From Natronococcus amylolyticus DSM 10524 (GTDB lineage Archaea > Halobacteriota > Halobacteria > Halobacteriales > Natrialbaceae): a stretch of DNA of 64,000 nucleotides. The position numbers and the translations under genes were made by a program. The notes under the pieces are model-generated. The model ran no database searches and was not told the origin of the DNA. It saw nothing but the letters and a program-made list of their open reading frames with translations. Positions 26,098 through 34,693 of this stretch are shown one piece after another (positions within the stretch are counted from its first letter, which is position 1; each line of letters starts with the position of its first letter). The stretch spans positions 86,140-150,139 of the forward strand of contig NZ_AOIB01000028.1 in the NCBI RefSeq assembly GCF_000337675.1. Reading direction: 5' to 3'.

Positions 26098-26526
26098 TCA
26101 CGTCACGTCGTCGTGTGTGAGCAGCTCCCGACCGCGTCCGTCCGCCGGGGAGTCGTACGTGATCACCTCGAGCAGGTTCCCGTCCGGATCCAGGAAGTAG
26201 AACCCCTCGAACTCGCCCCAGTCGTAGGGACCCTGATTGGGGAACTGACCGTCCAGATCGTCGACGTACTCGTCGTAGCTCGCCCGATCGGTCTCGAACG
26301 CGAGGTGGGCCTTGTCCAGCGGGTGTTCGAGATCCGACCGGTTCCAGCCGTCGGCTCGTCCGGTCTCGGCGAGCGTGACGACGGTATCGCCGACTTCGAA
26401 CATGGCGTGCTCGCCGTCGAAGTCTTCGGGTGGCCGTCGAACCGACAGCCCAAGTTCGTCCCGGTAGAAGGGGTACGTCGTCTCGAGGTCGTCGACGTCG
26501 ACGTTGATGTGATCGATGGCCCGCAT
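26098..26526 (-). CDS. VOC (glyoxalase/bleomycin-resistance/dioxygenase) family protein
   Basis: 142 residues from the ATG at 26526 (MRAIDHINVDVDDLETTYPF). Paired beta-alpha-beta-beta-beta units give metal-site residues at H6 (IDHINVDV), a histidine in DKAHLAFET and a glutamate in DPDGNLLEVITYD. Family members are lyases, isomerases or ring-cleavage dioxygenases. It starts 3 nt after the third substrate-binding gene and is clearly co-transcribed. The reaction is unknown. Confidence 0.85.
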   Translation of the reverse strand: MRAIDHINVDVDDLETTYPFYRDELGLSVRRPPEDFDGEHAMFEVGDTVVTLAETGRADGWNRSDLEHPLDKAHLAFETDRASYDEYVDDLDGQFPNQGPYDWGEFEGFYFLDPDGNLLEVITYDSPADGRGRELLTHDDVT

Positions 26527-26528
26527 CG

Positions 26529-27494
26529 TTACCGCCCCACCCGTTCGGCGTACTCCCGGACGACCGGAGTCTCGGTATCGAGGTAGTCGTTCGTCCACGC
26601 GGCGTCGGGATCGATATCGCCCTCGAGCAGATCGGTCTCGGCGAGCGCGCTCGCGAGGCGTCGCCAGCGCTCCCCGTCGTGGTCCCCCCACCCGGCCTCC
26701 TCGACGTGCGGACTGAACTGGAGGTCCCGCGCGGCCGTCTCGAACTTCTCGCGTTCGATCCGCCGGCGTCGCTCGAGGGTCGCGTTCCGGGCGACCAGGG
26801 CGTCGATCGCGGCCTCGGGATCGGCCGTCGCCTCGGCCCAGCCGCGGGCGGTCGCCCGGAGGAACGCGCTCACGGTCTCGGACTCCTCGGCGGCGAATGC
26901 GGGGTTCGTAACCAGCATCATCCCGTAGACGGGCAGGTGGTTCCCGATCGGCAGTTCGTCGGCGACCCGGTCGTGTTCGTCCTCGAGTTCGTACCCGTTA
27001 GTGACGACGCCGACGGCCGCGTCGACGCTGCCGTCGAGCACCTGGTGCTGGACGCGGTGGTGGGTGTGGGGATCGACCTCGAGCAGGTCGACCTCCTCGC
27101 GGATACCGACGTCCTCGAGGAGCTGAGCGGTCAGAATCCTTGTTTTCGTCGCGGACGGAGCGACGGTGCGTCCGGCCAGCTGTTCGGGCTCCTCGAGCGG
27201 TTCGCCGAAGACGTCCCGGAGCGTGTAGATCGCCGCCGGCGTTTTCGCGGTCACCGCCGCGACGGCCAGAGGGTCGTAGCCCTGGCTCTGAATCGAGAGG
27301 ACGGCGCTGGCACCGGCGAGGGCGATATCTGCCTGTCCCTCGGCCGCCTGCTCGGCGGCGAACGGCGAGCCGTGGCCCTCGAGGAAGGCGACGTCGACGC
27401 CCTCCTCCTCGTAGAACCCGCGCTCGCGGGCGAGGAAGTACGGCGCCTGGAACCCGTTCGGTTCCCAGTTGAGCTGGAAGGTGAGTGACTCCAT
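26529..27494 (-). CDS. NMT1/THI5-like substrate-binding-fold protein (third of three)
   Basis: 321 residues. The N-terminus, LTFQLNWEPNGFQAPYFLAR then ERGFYEEEGVDVAF, is the NMT1/THI5 signature. Next come DIALAGASAVLSIQSQGYDP and LAGRTVAPSATKTRIL, and the domain runs to the C-terminus. No signal peptide or lipobox is present, so it would stay in the cytoplasm. The THI5 iron-site cysteine motif CCCFC is absent. A GTG at 27500 would overlap the preceding stop by 4 nt. It could bind a pyrimidine, sulfonate or similar ligand, or have enzymatic activity like yeast THI5. Confidence 0.8.
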   Translation of the reverse strand: MESLTFQLNWEPNGFQAPYFLARERGFYEEEGVDVAFLEGHGSPFAAEQAAEGQADIALAGASAVLSIQSQGYDPLAVAAVTAKTPAAIYTLRDVFGEPLEEPEQLAGRTVAPSATKTRILTAQLLEDVGIREEVDLLEVDPHTHHRVQHQVLDGSVDAAVGVVTNGYELEDEHDRVADELPIGNHLPVYGMMLVTNPAFAAEESETVSAFLRATARGWAEATADPEAAIDALVARNATLERRRRIEREKFETAARDLQFSPHVEEAGWGDHDGERWRRLASALAETDLLEGDIDPDAAWTNDYLDTETPVVREYAERVGR

Positions 27495-27496
27495 TC

Positions 27497-28498
27497 TCAC
27501 TCCTCCAGGCGGAACATATCGTCGGGTACGTGATCGACGCCGAGCGCGTCGTCGCCCGCGACCTCGAGTAAGTGGTCGAACAGCCGATCCATCCCGTCGA
27601 TCGTCTCCTCGTCCCAGTCGGCGACGACCATGTCCCGCCAGCCGTCCCGGACGGCCCGGACGATTTCGGGGTCGTCCTCGTACATCAGGCGCTGGCCGAT
27701 GTCCGCCCAGAGTTCGTCGTCGGTCGTCAGTCGGTCGACGGCGTCCCGGTAGGCACCTTTGAACCCCCGCACCGCGTCGGGGTTCTCCGAGAGGTACTGT
27801 TCGCTGGTCAGGAACGTCGAGATCGGCAGCTTCCGATCAGTCTCGGAGAGGTCCTGAACAAGCTCGGACATGGGGAGCACCTCACGATACGGCCCGGTCT
27901 CGGTGATCTCGGGGACGATCGGCCAGAACTGGAGGATACCCTCGACCTCGCCGTCGCGGAGCATCCGCGTGAGCTCGACCTTCGAGCCTGCCTCGACGGG
28001 GGTCGCTTCCTCGTCGGGGTCGAACCCGTGGCGCTCCCGACAGGCGGCCCGCACGAGGATCCAGTTCTTGTCGAGGCGGCGAACGACGCCGATTCGACGG
28101 CCCCGGAGGTCGGTCAGATCTTCGATCGTGGAGTCCTCGGGGGTGACGAGCCCGCCGACGGTCCGTCCGTACGGGTGGATCGCCACGATCGGCGCCCCGC
28201 CGGCGCGCTCGCGGGCCGTCGAGATGTAGTCGATGTCGATGAGATCGGCGTCGCCCTCTTGCAGTTTCGCCTCGACGGTCTCGACGCCGCCCTCGAGGGA
28301 ATCCGAAACGAGCTGTACGTCGAGGTGAAAGCCGTGCTCGTGATCGAGCCCGAGCCGCTTGATCGTGTACAGCATGTACCGCGGGCTCCCGTTGTGCTCG
28401 AAGCGAGCCCGCAGGACGGGTCGATCGCCCGGCTCGTCGTGGTAAGCGTCGAGCTCGGCCTGCTGGCTCTCGATGTCGACGGTAGTTGATTCCGCCAT
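27497..28498 (-). CDS. Substrate-binding-fold protein (second of three)
   Basis: 333 residues from the ATG at 28498 (MAESTTVDIESQQAELD). Type-2 periplasmic-binding-protein fold of the NMT1/SsuA group: TIKRLGLDHEHGFHLDVQLV, DADLIDIDYISTARERAG, LRGRRIGVVRRLDKNWILVR. It lacks a signal peptide and lipobox. A GTG at 28507 overlapping the previous stop is an alternative start. It is sandwiched between two related genes with gaps of a few bases. No permease or ATPase of an ABC transporter is nearby. Confidence 0.8.
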   Translation of the reverse strand: MAESTTVDIESQQAELDAYHDEPGDRPVLRARFEHNGSPRYMLYTIKRLGLDHEHGFHLDVQLVSDSLEGGVETVEAKLQEGDADLIDIDYISTARERAGGAPIVAIHPYGRTVGGLVTPEDSTIEDLTDLRGRRIGVVRRLDKNWILVRAACRERHGFDPDEEATPVEAGSKVELTRMLRDGEVEGILQFWPIVPEITETGPYREVLPMSELVQDLSETDRKLPISTFLTSEQYLSENPDAVRGFKGAYRDAVDRLTTDDELWADIGQRLMYEDDPEIVRAVRDGWRDMVVADWDEETIDGMDRLFDHLLEVAGDDALGVDHVPDDMFRLEE

Positions 28499-28503
28499 CC
28501 CGA

Positions 28504-29400
28504 TCACCCTAGCGAGGCGACGATGGCGTCGATCTCGGCCTCGTCGTCGATCAGCTCGCGCTCTTTCATCCACTCGAGCTGGGCGCCGAGATCGTCCCGG
28601 TCGGCAAGCTCCGGCACCTCGTAGCGCGGCACCGTCACCCGCTTTCGAAGGGCGTCCATGTCGACGTCCTCGAAGAGGTCGGGCGCGACGCGGGCGTCCT
28701 TTTCGAGCATCTCGAGGTACTCCTCGCGGAACGCTTCCGGATTCTCGTTGATGTCGCGGACGGCCCGGCCATAGGCGGTGACGTACGCCTCGAGCAGGTC
28801 GGAGTCGACGCCGTCGCCGCCGACGATCCCCATGTGGTTCTCGAACTCGAGGACGGGCTCGAACCCCAGCTGCTCGGCCAGCGTGGACTGGGGATCCAGC
28901 AGCGTGACGGCGTCGACCTCGCCGTCCCGTAGCGCTCGTAGTCGATCGGTCGGCATCCCGTAGTGGACGAGCGAGACGTCCTCGGGGGCGACGTGCTCCT
29001 CGAGGGCCCGCATCGCCGTGTATTCCTGTCCGGTCCGGCGGTTGACGGCGACCTCGACCCCGGCCAGATCGGCCGGCGACTCGATCGCGGTTTCCGGTCG
29101 GGTGAACACGGTGTAGGGCTGGTCGGCGAAGGTGCCGTTCGCGACGACCTCGCCGTCGCCCATCCCCCACGTTCGCTTCAGACTCTCCCACTTACAGACG
29201 GGGTAGAGGTCGACTCCGTAGTCGCCTGTCAGCGTCTCCTCCGCGGGGATATACTTGATCTCGACGGACCCGCGGTCGCGCTCGATCAGGTCGACGTCGA
29301 GTCCCTCGTCCTCGAAGTACCCCCGTTCGACCGCCACCCGCTGTGGCAATACGAACGAGAACGGGAGGTGGAACAGTTTGAGTGTGTTATTGTCTGCCAT
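28504..29400 (-). CDS. Substrate-binding-fold protein (first of three)
   Basis: 298 residues, with N-terminus MADNNTLKLFHLPFSFVLPQ, VAVERGYFEDEGLDVDLIER and the family pattern LAGVEVAVNRRTGQEYTAMR, plus GEVDAVTLLDPQSTLAEQLG. Type-2 substrate-binding fold without export signal. It heads the three-gene set, and the next ATG is 5 nt away. A promoter is expected in the divergent gap before the cupin gene at 29491. Ligand unknown. Confidence 0.8.
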   Translation of the reverse strand: MADNNTLKLFHLPFSFVLPQRVAVERGYFEDEGLDVDLIERDRGSVEIKYIPAEETLTGDYGVDLYPVCKWESLKRTWGMGDGEVVANGTFADQPYTVFTRPETAIESPADLAGVEVAVNRRTGQEYTAMRALEEHVAPEDVSLVHYGMPTDRLRALRDGEVDAVTLLDPQSTLAEQLGFEPVLEFENHMGIVGGDGVDSDLLEAYVTAYGRAVRDINENPEAFREEYLEMLEKDARVAPDLFEDVDMDALRKRVTVPRYEVPELADRDDLGAQLEWMKERELIDDEAEIDAIVASLG

Positions 29401-29490
29401 GCAGTCACAATGATCACGAATTCACTGATAAACCTTTCTCGTCAACTTTTATAAGAGGCGTTGTGGATGTGTATCGTGGGACTTACTATC

Positions 29491-29832
29491 ATGGAGAAGG
29501 TACACACCGGCGACGCGGGGTTCGAGGAGGTCAGCGACGGCGTCTACCTCGCCGATCTCGCGACCGGACGAGAGGCGAGCGTGAAGTACTGGCGCATCGA
29601 TCCGGGAGCGACCCTCCCGGTTCACGAACACGACAACGAACAGATCGGCTACATGCTCGAGGGAACGCTGGTCGCGATAGCCGACGGCGAGGAGGTACGG
29701 CTCGAGCCCGGGGACTGCTATCACTTTCGGAGCCGGGAACGTCACGGCGCCGAGAACCGATCGTCCGACCCCGCTGTCGGAATCGGCGTTCTCGCTCCGC
29801 CGCGGGAACGGCCCGACTGGGGTAATGGGTGA
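29491..29832 (+). CDS. Cupin-domain protein
   Basis: 113 residues from the ATG at 29491 (MEKVHTGDAGFEEV). Cupin motif 1 is PVHEHDNEQIGYMLEG and motif 2 is GDCYHFRSRERHGAENR, giving a likely 3-His/1-Glu metal site. It is divergent from the three substrate-binding genes and may belong to the same regulon. Similar in size and motif to the cupin at 8867. Activity unknown. Confidence 0.8.
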   Translation: MEKVHTGDAGFEEVSDGVYLADLATGREASVKYWRIDPGATLPVHEHDNEQIGYMLEGTLVAIADGEEVRLEPGDCYHFRSRERHGAENRSSDPAVGIGVLAPPRERPDWGNG

Positions 29833-29915
29833 CCGCGTCCGACGGCCACCGGACCGTCACCGCCGTCCTCGAAACCCGGTTCCACGTCGGAACCCGCGCC
29901 GAAACGTCCGGTAGC

Positions 29916-30062
29916 TCACCACTCGTACCGAGCGATCTCGTTCGACTCACATCGGGGACACTCGGTCGTCTCCGTCGAGAACGTCGTCCCGCACCTGCGA
30001 CACTCGTACAGGACGACGTCGTCGCCGTCGAGTAGCTCCCGAAGCGACTCGAGTACGTTCAT
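29916..30062 (-). CDS. Small zinc-ribbon protein, 48 residues
   Basis: The ATG at 30062 opens MNVLESLRELLDGDDVVL, followed by two CxxC knuckles (YECRRCGTTF and ECPRCESNEIARYEW) and a stop. This is the pattern of the very small zinc-finger proteins that are abundant in haloarchaea, some of which affect swarming, biofilm or stress. It starts 9 nt downstream of the large repeat-protein gene and may be its co-transcribed partner. Confidence 0.75.
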   Translation of the reverse strand: MNVLESLRELLDGDDVVLYECRRCGTTFSTETTECPRCESNEIARYEW

Positions 30063-30071
30063 TCTGCGCGT

Positions 30072-32522
30072 TTACGCCGACGAGTCTTCGGGCAGGTCGT
30101 CCTCCGGTTCCGCGCCGTCTCCGATCCCCGACCCGATATCTTCGCCGTCGACGGATGCGTCGTCACTACCTTCGTCTTCGGGCCCCGCGCCGTCGTCCGG
30201 GAGATCGTCCGTTTCGCTCGGCGGTCCCTCGTCTGGCTCCTCGGGCTCGCTGTCATCGGGGGTGGGATCGTCGTCGTCCTCCTCGGGTGGATCATCGTCG
30301 TCGGTTGGTAGGTCATCGTCGTCCTCATCGGTCGGCGGCTCCTCGATCGGTTCCTCTTCGGTCGGTGGGTCATCGTCGTCCTCGTCGACCGGCGGCTCCT
30401 CGGATGGTTCGCCTTCATCCTCGAGGGGATCCTCATCCGTGTCGTCGGCGGGAGGCTCCTCGTCCTCCTCGACCCCGGACACCGGCACGGTTCGTTCGTC
30501 GACGTCGTCCTCGCTCTCGACCCGGATCGCGAGCTCTCGATCGTCCTCTGCAGGCTCGGTCTCGTGCTCGAAGTCGACCGTCTCCACCTCGTCGCCGGGA
30601 AGCGACACTGACTCGGTGTTCTCGAGCGCATCGTCTACGAAGAACTCGAGTTCCTGGGTCGCGTCCTCGTCGCCGACGTTCTCGACCTCGACGACCACCG
30701 CGAGGGTGCCGCCGGCCTCGAGCGGTTCGCCAGTGTCGACGATCTCGACCGTGAACTCCGCGGGTGCGTCGTCGTCGCTCACTTCGACGGTCGCCCTCGC
30801 TTCGTCGTCGTCGGTCCGGGCCGCAACCTCGAGATCGCCGAGGTCGTCGTCGCTCGTCTCGTAGGCGAACTCGACGGTCTCCTCGCTCTCGGCATCGACT
30901 TCCACCGATTCGGTCTCGATCTCCTCCCCGTCGATCTCCAGGACGACGTCCTCGGTGACCGTCTCGTCGCCGAGGTTCCGGAGCCCGACGGTCACCTCAA
31001 GCTCCTCGCCGACTGCGACAGCGTCGTCGACGTCGAACGCGGCGATCTCGAGCCTTTCCGTTTCCGCGGGCTCCTCGAACTCCTCCTCGTCCTCGAGTTC
31101 GTCGGGCTCTTCCGGCCGGTCCTCGGGCTCCTCGAGCCCTTCGGGATCGTCGAACCCCTCCTCGGCCGACTCGCTCGCCCGCTGCTCGAGTTCGCCCTCG
31201 TCGTCGGTCTCGGTCTCGACGGCGTGTTCTACCGTCTCCCCCGCGGTGTGGGCCGCGATCGCTTGCAGCTCCTCGTCGGAGACGGGCCGATCGCGGACGA
31301 GTTCGCCGACCGTCCGATCCGTCACCAGGGCGGCCGATCTGAGCTGTTCGGGCGTCGCGTCGCCCGCGCGCGAGACGACGCCGCTCGAGGTGCCGAAGGC
31401 CATCGACTGAATCTGGCGTACGTCGACCTCTTGGATCTGTACCGCGCCCTGTGCAGCCCCCTGCGCGGCATACTGGACCTGCCGCACGTCGACCGTCTGG
31501 CGCTGGACAACGCCGCTGGCGGCTCCCTGAGTCGTCCCCGCTGCGGCGTACTGGAGCTGTTCGACGGTCACTTCCTGATGCTGGACAACACCCGTGAGAC
31601 AACCCCACGCGGCACCACCGGTCAGATACTGGACCTGCTCGACGCTGACTTCCTGGTACTGGAAGGCGGCCGAGATCCCACCCTGCGCGACGCCGGAGGC
31701 GACGGCCTGAACCTGTCGAACGGTCACCCGCTGGTGCTGGACGACCCCGGTAAGACAACCCTGTACGGCGCCGTCAGCGACGTACTGAATCTGCTCGACG
31801 GTCACCTCCTGGTACTGGACGATCGAGCGGACGCAGCCTCGCGCGGCGCCGAACGCGGCTACCTGTACCTGCCGGACGGTTACGCGCTGTCGCTGGACGA
31901 CCGCGCCGCCACAGACGCCCCTCGTCACGTACTGGAGCTGTTCGACGGTCACCTCCTGGTACTGGGAGAGCCCGCCCGCCACGGCGCCGGTTACGGCCGG
32001 TCTGATCGCCTCGGCGGGCGTCGCGGTTCGGGACTGAACCGAGCCGCGAGCCGTCGAAAGCGTCGTCAGCAGTGTTTCGTCGCCGTCGTTCTCGAGCGGC
32101 TCAGACGGGAGCAACGCGCCCTCCGCCGCGCCGGCCGTCGCCGCCCGGATCGCGTCGAGATCCGCGTCCGGGTACCGAGCCGCCGCCTCGAGGGCGCTCT
32201 CCTCGAGTGCGGTCTCCTGTTCCGGGCTCGCGTCGACGCCCTCCGCTTGCGCGGCCTCGATCCCCTCCGCGACGCCGTCCTCGATCGCGGCTACCGCATC
32301 GGCGGGAACCCCCTCGCTTCCGCCGGGTGCGTCGCTCTCACCGGGTTCGTCGTCCGCCTGCGCGAGCGCGGACGGGAGCTGTGCGGCCGCGACCGTTCCA
32401 GCGCCCAACCGGAGTACCGCCCGTCTCCCCACCGCCAGGGTCCGGCCGTCCGCAGGTCTCATTCGATCCTTCGGGAGCCCGTTTCGGCGTGACTTGCTCC
32501 CCGCGTAGTCGTTATCTGTCAT
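30072..32522 (-). CDS. Large secreted repeat protein with CARDB-like domains and acidic tail
   Basis: 816 residues from the ATG at 32522. A Tat signal (GRRAVLRLGAGTVAAAQLPS) is followed by an acidic Ala/Glu-rich helical region. Next are about eight repeats of mostly 26 residues (last two 22), each starting Q-x-Q-[ERT]-V-[TSD]-V-[ER]-Q-[LIV]-Q and ending in a Gly/Ala-rich half, several with one Cys. After an acidic linker come two CARDB-like beta domains (about residues 460-650), then a highly acidic Pro/Glu/Asp tail of about 150 residues. The protein would be exported and could form a surface filament, adhesin or scaffold. The repeat family is not one I can name. Confidence 0.8.
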   Translation of the reverse strand: MTDNDYAGSKSRRNGLPKDRMRPADGRTLAVGRRAVLRLGAGTVAAAQLPSALAQADDEPGESDAPGGSEGVPADAVAAIEDGVAEGIEAAQAEGVDASPEQETALEESALEAAARYPDADLDAIRAATAGAAEGALLPSEPLENDGDETLLTTLSTARGSVQSRTATPAEAIRPAVTGAVAGGLSQYQEVTVEQLQYVTRGVCGGAVVQRQRVTVRQVQVAAFGAARGCVRSIVQYQEVTVEQIQYVADGAVQGCLTGVVQHQRVTVRQVQAVASGVAQGGISAAFQYQEVSVEQVQYLTGGAAWGCLTGVVQHQEVTVEQLQYAAAGTTQGAASGVVQRQTVDVRQVQYAAQGAAQGAVQIQEVDVRQIQSMAFGTSSGVVSRAGDATPEQLRSAALVTDRTVGELVRDRPVSDEELQAIAAHTAGETVEHAVETETDDEGELEQRASESAEEGFDDPEGLEEPEDRPEEPDELEDEEEFEEPAETERLEIAAFDVDDAVAVGEELEVTVGLRNLGDETVTEDVVLEIDGEEIETESVEVDAESEETVEFAYETSDDDLGDLEVAARTDDDEARATVEVSDDDAPAEFTVEIVDTGEPLEAGGTLAVVVEVENVGDEDATQELEFFVDDALENTESVSLPGDEVETVDFEHETEPAEDDRELAIRVESEDDVDERTVPVSGVEEDEEPPADDTDEDPLEDEGEPSEEPPVDEDDDDPPTEEEPIEEPPTDEDDDDLPTDDDDPPEEDDDDPTPDDSEPEEPDEGPPSETDDLPDDGAGPEDEGSDDASVDGEDIGSGIGDGAEPEDDLPEDSSA

Positions 32523-32790
32523 CGTGATCGCTCCCGGTGTGTCTCCTCGAGCGAGCATCCCGCGGCGTTGTCTCGTCGCTTGCTGTCCGCCGTCGAGGAA
32601 CCTGCCACCCGATCCGCTGGGGGGCCGTCCGTCCGGGCCGTACGCTCCCTCCTTTGACAAAGCATGGTATTTGCTATCTCACAACACACAAAAGTTGTAT
32701 TCGGTGTTCCGCGAACACCCCCTGATCGAAGAACGGGGGATATTCGGTGCGTCTTTCGCCCGGTGGCTCAGAGGGTGGTCGGCGTATGGT

Positions 32791-33579
32791 TCAGGGCATC
32801 AAGGGATCGGCTCGCGTTCGGTAGCGGTCGTAGGTTCGTTCGGCCCACTCGCGAACTTCCTCGGCGTCGGTCTCGACGAGAGCCCGAGGAACGCCGTCGT
32901 CGTTCTCGACGCCGAGCTGGACGCCGTCCTCGAAGAGGCCGAGATAGAACTCGAGCCCGCGGTCCGCGACGTACAGTTCGCAGTTACGGGACTCGAGCAT
33001 CTCGTCGATCAGCCGTTCGTACTCCGGCTGGCTCCGAACCGTCACGGCGATCTCGCGACCGTAGATCAGCTCGTGCTCGCTTCCGCCGTCGACGACGCGG
33101 TCGCGTGCCACCGTCATCGCCGGTAGGCCGACGGCTGGAAGTAGACACCGGAACCGATCGGCGTGCTCCATCGCCTCGATGTGGCGGTTTACGGGCGCGT
33201 ACGGATCGCTCGAGGACGCAGCGATAACCGTCGCGTCCTCGAGCGCCCGGAGATCGAACTCGAGTTCGTCGTCGGGAAACCACCGCACGAACGGCCGCAG
33301 CCGTTCGACGACGTCGACCAGCGACAGCGCGGGAAGCACGTCCTCGACCACGAGCTCCCCGAGAGGAGTGATCTCGCAGGTCCGTCCCGTTACCGCGACC
33401 AGGTCCCGCTCCTCGAGCGCGGCGACGTTGCGCCGAACCGTCACGCGGGAGGCGTCGAACCGTCCTCGCAACTCCCGCTTCCGGAGCCGCTGCTCGTCGT
33501 ACAGCGTCTCGAGCAGCCGGATCCGAACGGACGATTGCGTCAGAAAGCACATTCCGTCGACCCCCGTCGTAGTGGACAT
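32791..33579 (-). CDS. Winged-helix transcriptional regulator with DUF1724/FilR1-like sensor domain
   Basis: 262 residues from the ATG at 33579. The N-terminal winged helix (VRIRLLETLYDEQRLRKREL, then FDASRVTVRRNVAALEERDL) is followed by a conserved haloarchaeal sensor domain of about 170 residues (CLLPAVGLPAMTV, RNCELYVADRGLEFYLGLFE). This architecture resembles archaeal FilR1-type regulators. Ligand and targets are unknown. It lies upstream of, and on the same strand as, the large repeat-protein gene. Confidence 0.8.
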   Translation of the reverse strand: MSTTTGVDGMCFLTQSSVRIRLLETLYDEQRLRKRELRGRFDASRVTVRRNVAALEERDLVAVTGRTCEITPLGELVVEDVLPALSLVDVVERLRPFVRWFPDDELEFDLRALEDATVIAASSSDPYAPVNRHIEAMEHADRFRCLLPAVGLPAMTVARDRVVDGGSEHELIYGREIAVTVRSQPEYERLIDEMLESRNCELYVADRGLEFYLGLFEDGVQLGVENDDGVPRALVETDAEEVREWAERTYDRYRTRADPLMP

Positions 33580-33755
33580 GTGTGAACTCACCCCGACACT
33601 GATAGCTTTGCCGGGAACACAGTTTACTCTAGTCAACACGATCCGAACCGAATCGGCTGAAAAATTGTCCTATCGGCGACGAGGGGACGCGATCGCTCGC
33701 GACGCCGGACCGAGTGGAGCTGTGTGGAAGGCCGGGTGAGTTGTCTGGTGAGGTC

Positions 33756-34181
33756 TCACCCGCGGTGTGCGATCCCGATGTTGAGCGCGGAACTCGAACA
33801 GGAGAGCCCCACGATTCGACCGGTGAACCAGAGGGTGCCGCGCTGGCCAGCCGACACGAACAGCGTCTCGCTCGAGGGCAACAGTCGCGGGTCCCGTACG
33901 TGGCGGTCCGTCGAGACATTGCCGGTAACCTCGAGGGTCACCTCGCCGCCGCTTCCCTCGCAGGCGCGAACGGTCATCGCGCCGGTCGACCAATCCTCAG
34001 GTGTGAGGTCCTCGTCGCCGCAGCCTCGAGTCTCGACCCGACCGCCGTCCTGTTGTGCCATTACCGTTCCGGAGCCGATCGCAGTTGCCCCCGTCAGCGC
34101 GCTCAGCGCCGTGAGTACCGTTCGCCGGCGCGGTGCCGCCGTCTCCGAATCGCCGTCCGTAACCGAATCCGCCGTGTGCAT
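33756..34181 (-). CDS. Tat-exported small protein, unknown function
   Basis: 141 residues with a clear Tat signal (PRRRTVLTALSALTGATAIG, cleavage near VMA-Q). The mature part is about 95 residues of mostly beta character with two cysteines in the N-terminal half (ETRGCGDEDL, VRACEGSGG) and one near the end (LSCSSS). No domain recognised. Haloarchaeal genomes carry many such exported small proteins. Confidence 0.7.
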   Translation of the reverse strand: MHTADSVTDGDSETAAPRRRTVLTALSALTGATAIGSGTVMAQQDGGRVETRGCGDEDLTPEDWSTGAMTVRACEGSGGEVTLEVTGNVSTDRHVRDPRLLPSSETLFVSAGQRGTLWFTGRIVGLSCSSSALNIGIAHRG

Positions 34182-34396
34182 GGCTGGATACCTCCGGCGG
34201 GTCGTACCGTCGGCGTCGCCATCAAACTAACACGCGATCGCCGAACACCCCTCGCCGATCGAACGGCCCCCATTTGCCGGGTCATCCCTTCGGCACGTTC
34301 GTCATCATCCTCGCTCAAGACCCGCCTTTGGTTGCGTTGCTGAAGGGAAGCGGATCCCGTCAGAGCCGGTTCCCACGACGGGTCCGAAACCACTGC

Positions 34397-34615
34397 TCAG
34401 TCGTCGGCGGCAGCCTCTGTCGAGTCGACGACCTCGAACGACGTTTCGCCGCACTTACACCCCGTTCGCTGTCCGATCGGTCGGATAGTTCCGTCGGCTC
34501 GCTGTTCGGAGGCGTAGGCTTTTCCGCAGGTAGTACAGACCGCTGCGACTTTCCGCGTCGTCTCCGCGTCGGCGTCCGAATCGGCCGCCGAGTCGCGGCC
34601 GGAACGATCGTTCAT
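34397..34615 (-). CDS. Small zinc-ribbon protein, 72 residues
   Basis: Starts at the ATG at 34615 (MNDRSGRDSAADSDAD) with an acidic N-terminus. Zinc-ribbon cysteines are in AAVCTTCGKAY and TGCKCGETSFEVVDS, four in all. The C-terminus ends in an Ala/Asp tail. Function unknown. Confidence 0.7.
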   Translation of the reverse strand: MNDRSGRDSAADSDADAETTRKVAAVCTTCGKAYASEQRADGTIRPIGQRTGCKCGETSFEVVDSTEAAADD

Positions 34616-34693
34616 CTGTCGGACCCAAGACAGCCCTGGTCGAAACCTACTCTGCATTGAAGTCGAGGGTATTTATACCGGGGCTGGTACACC

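Noticed and set aside
28507-29191. Extension of the second substrate-binding gene far upstream
   Set aside because: The longer frame overlaps the first substrate-binding gene almost completely and its translation is Arg-rich noise.
30155-30958. Ser- and Arg-rich frames opposite the acidic tail of the repeat protein
   Set aside because: Mirror images of the Asp/Glu codons; no independent evidence.
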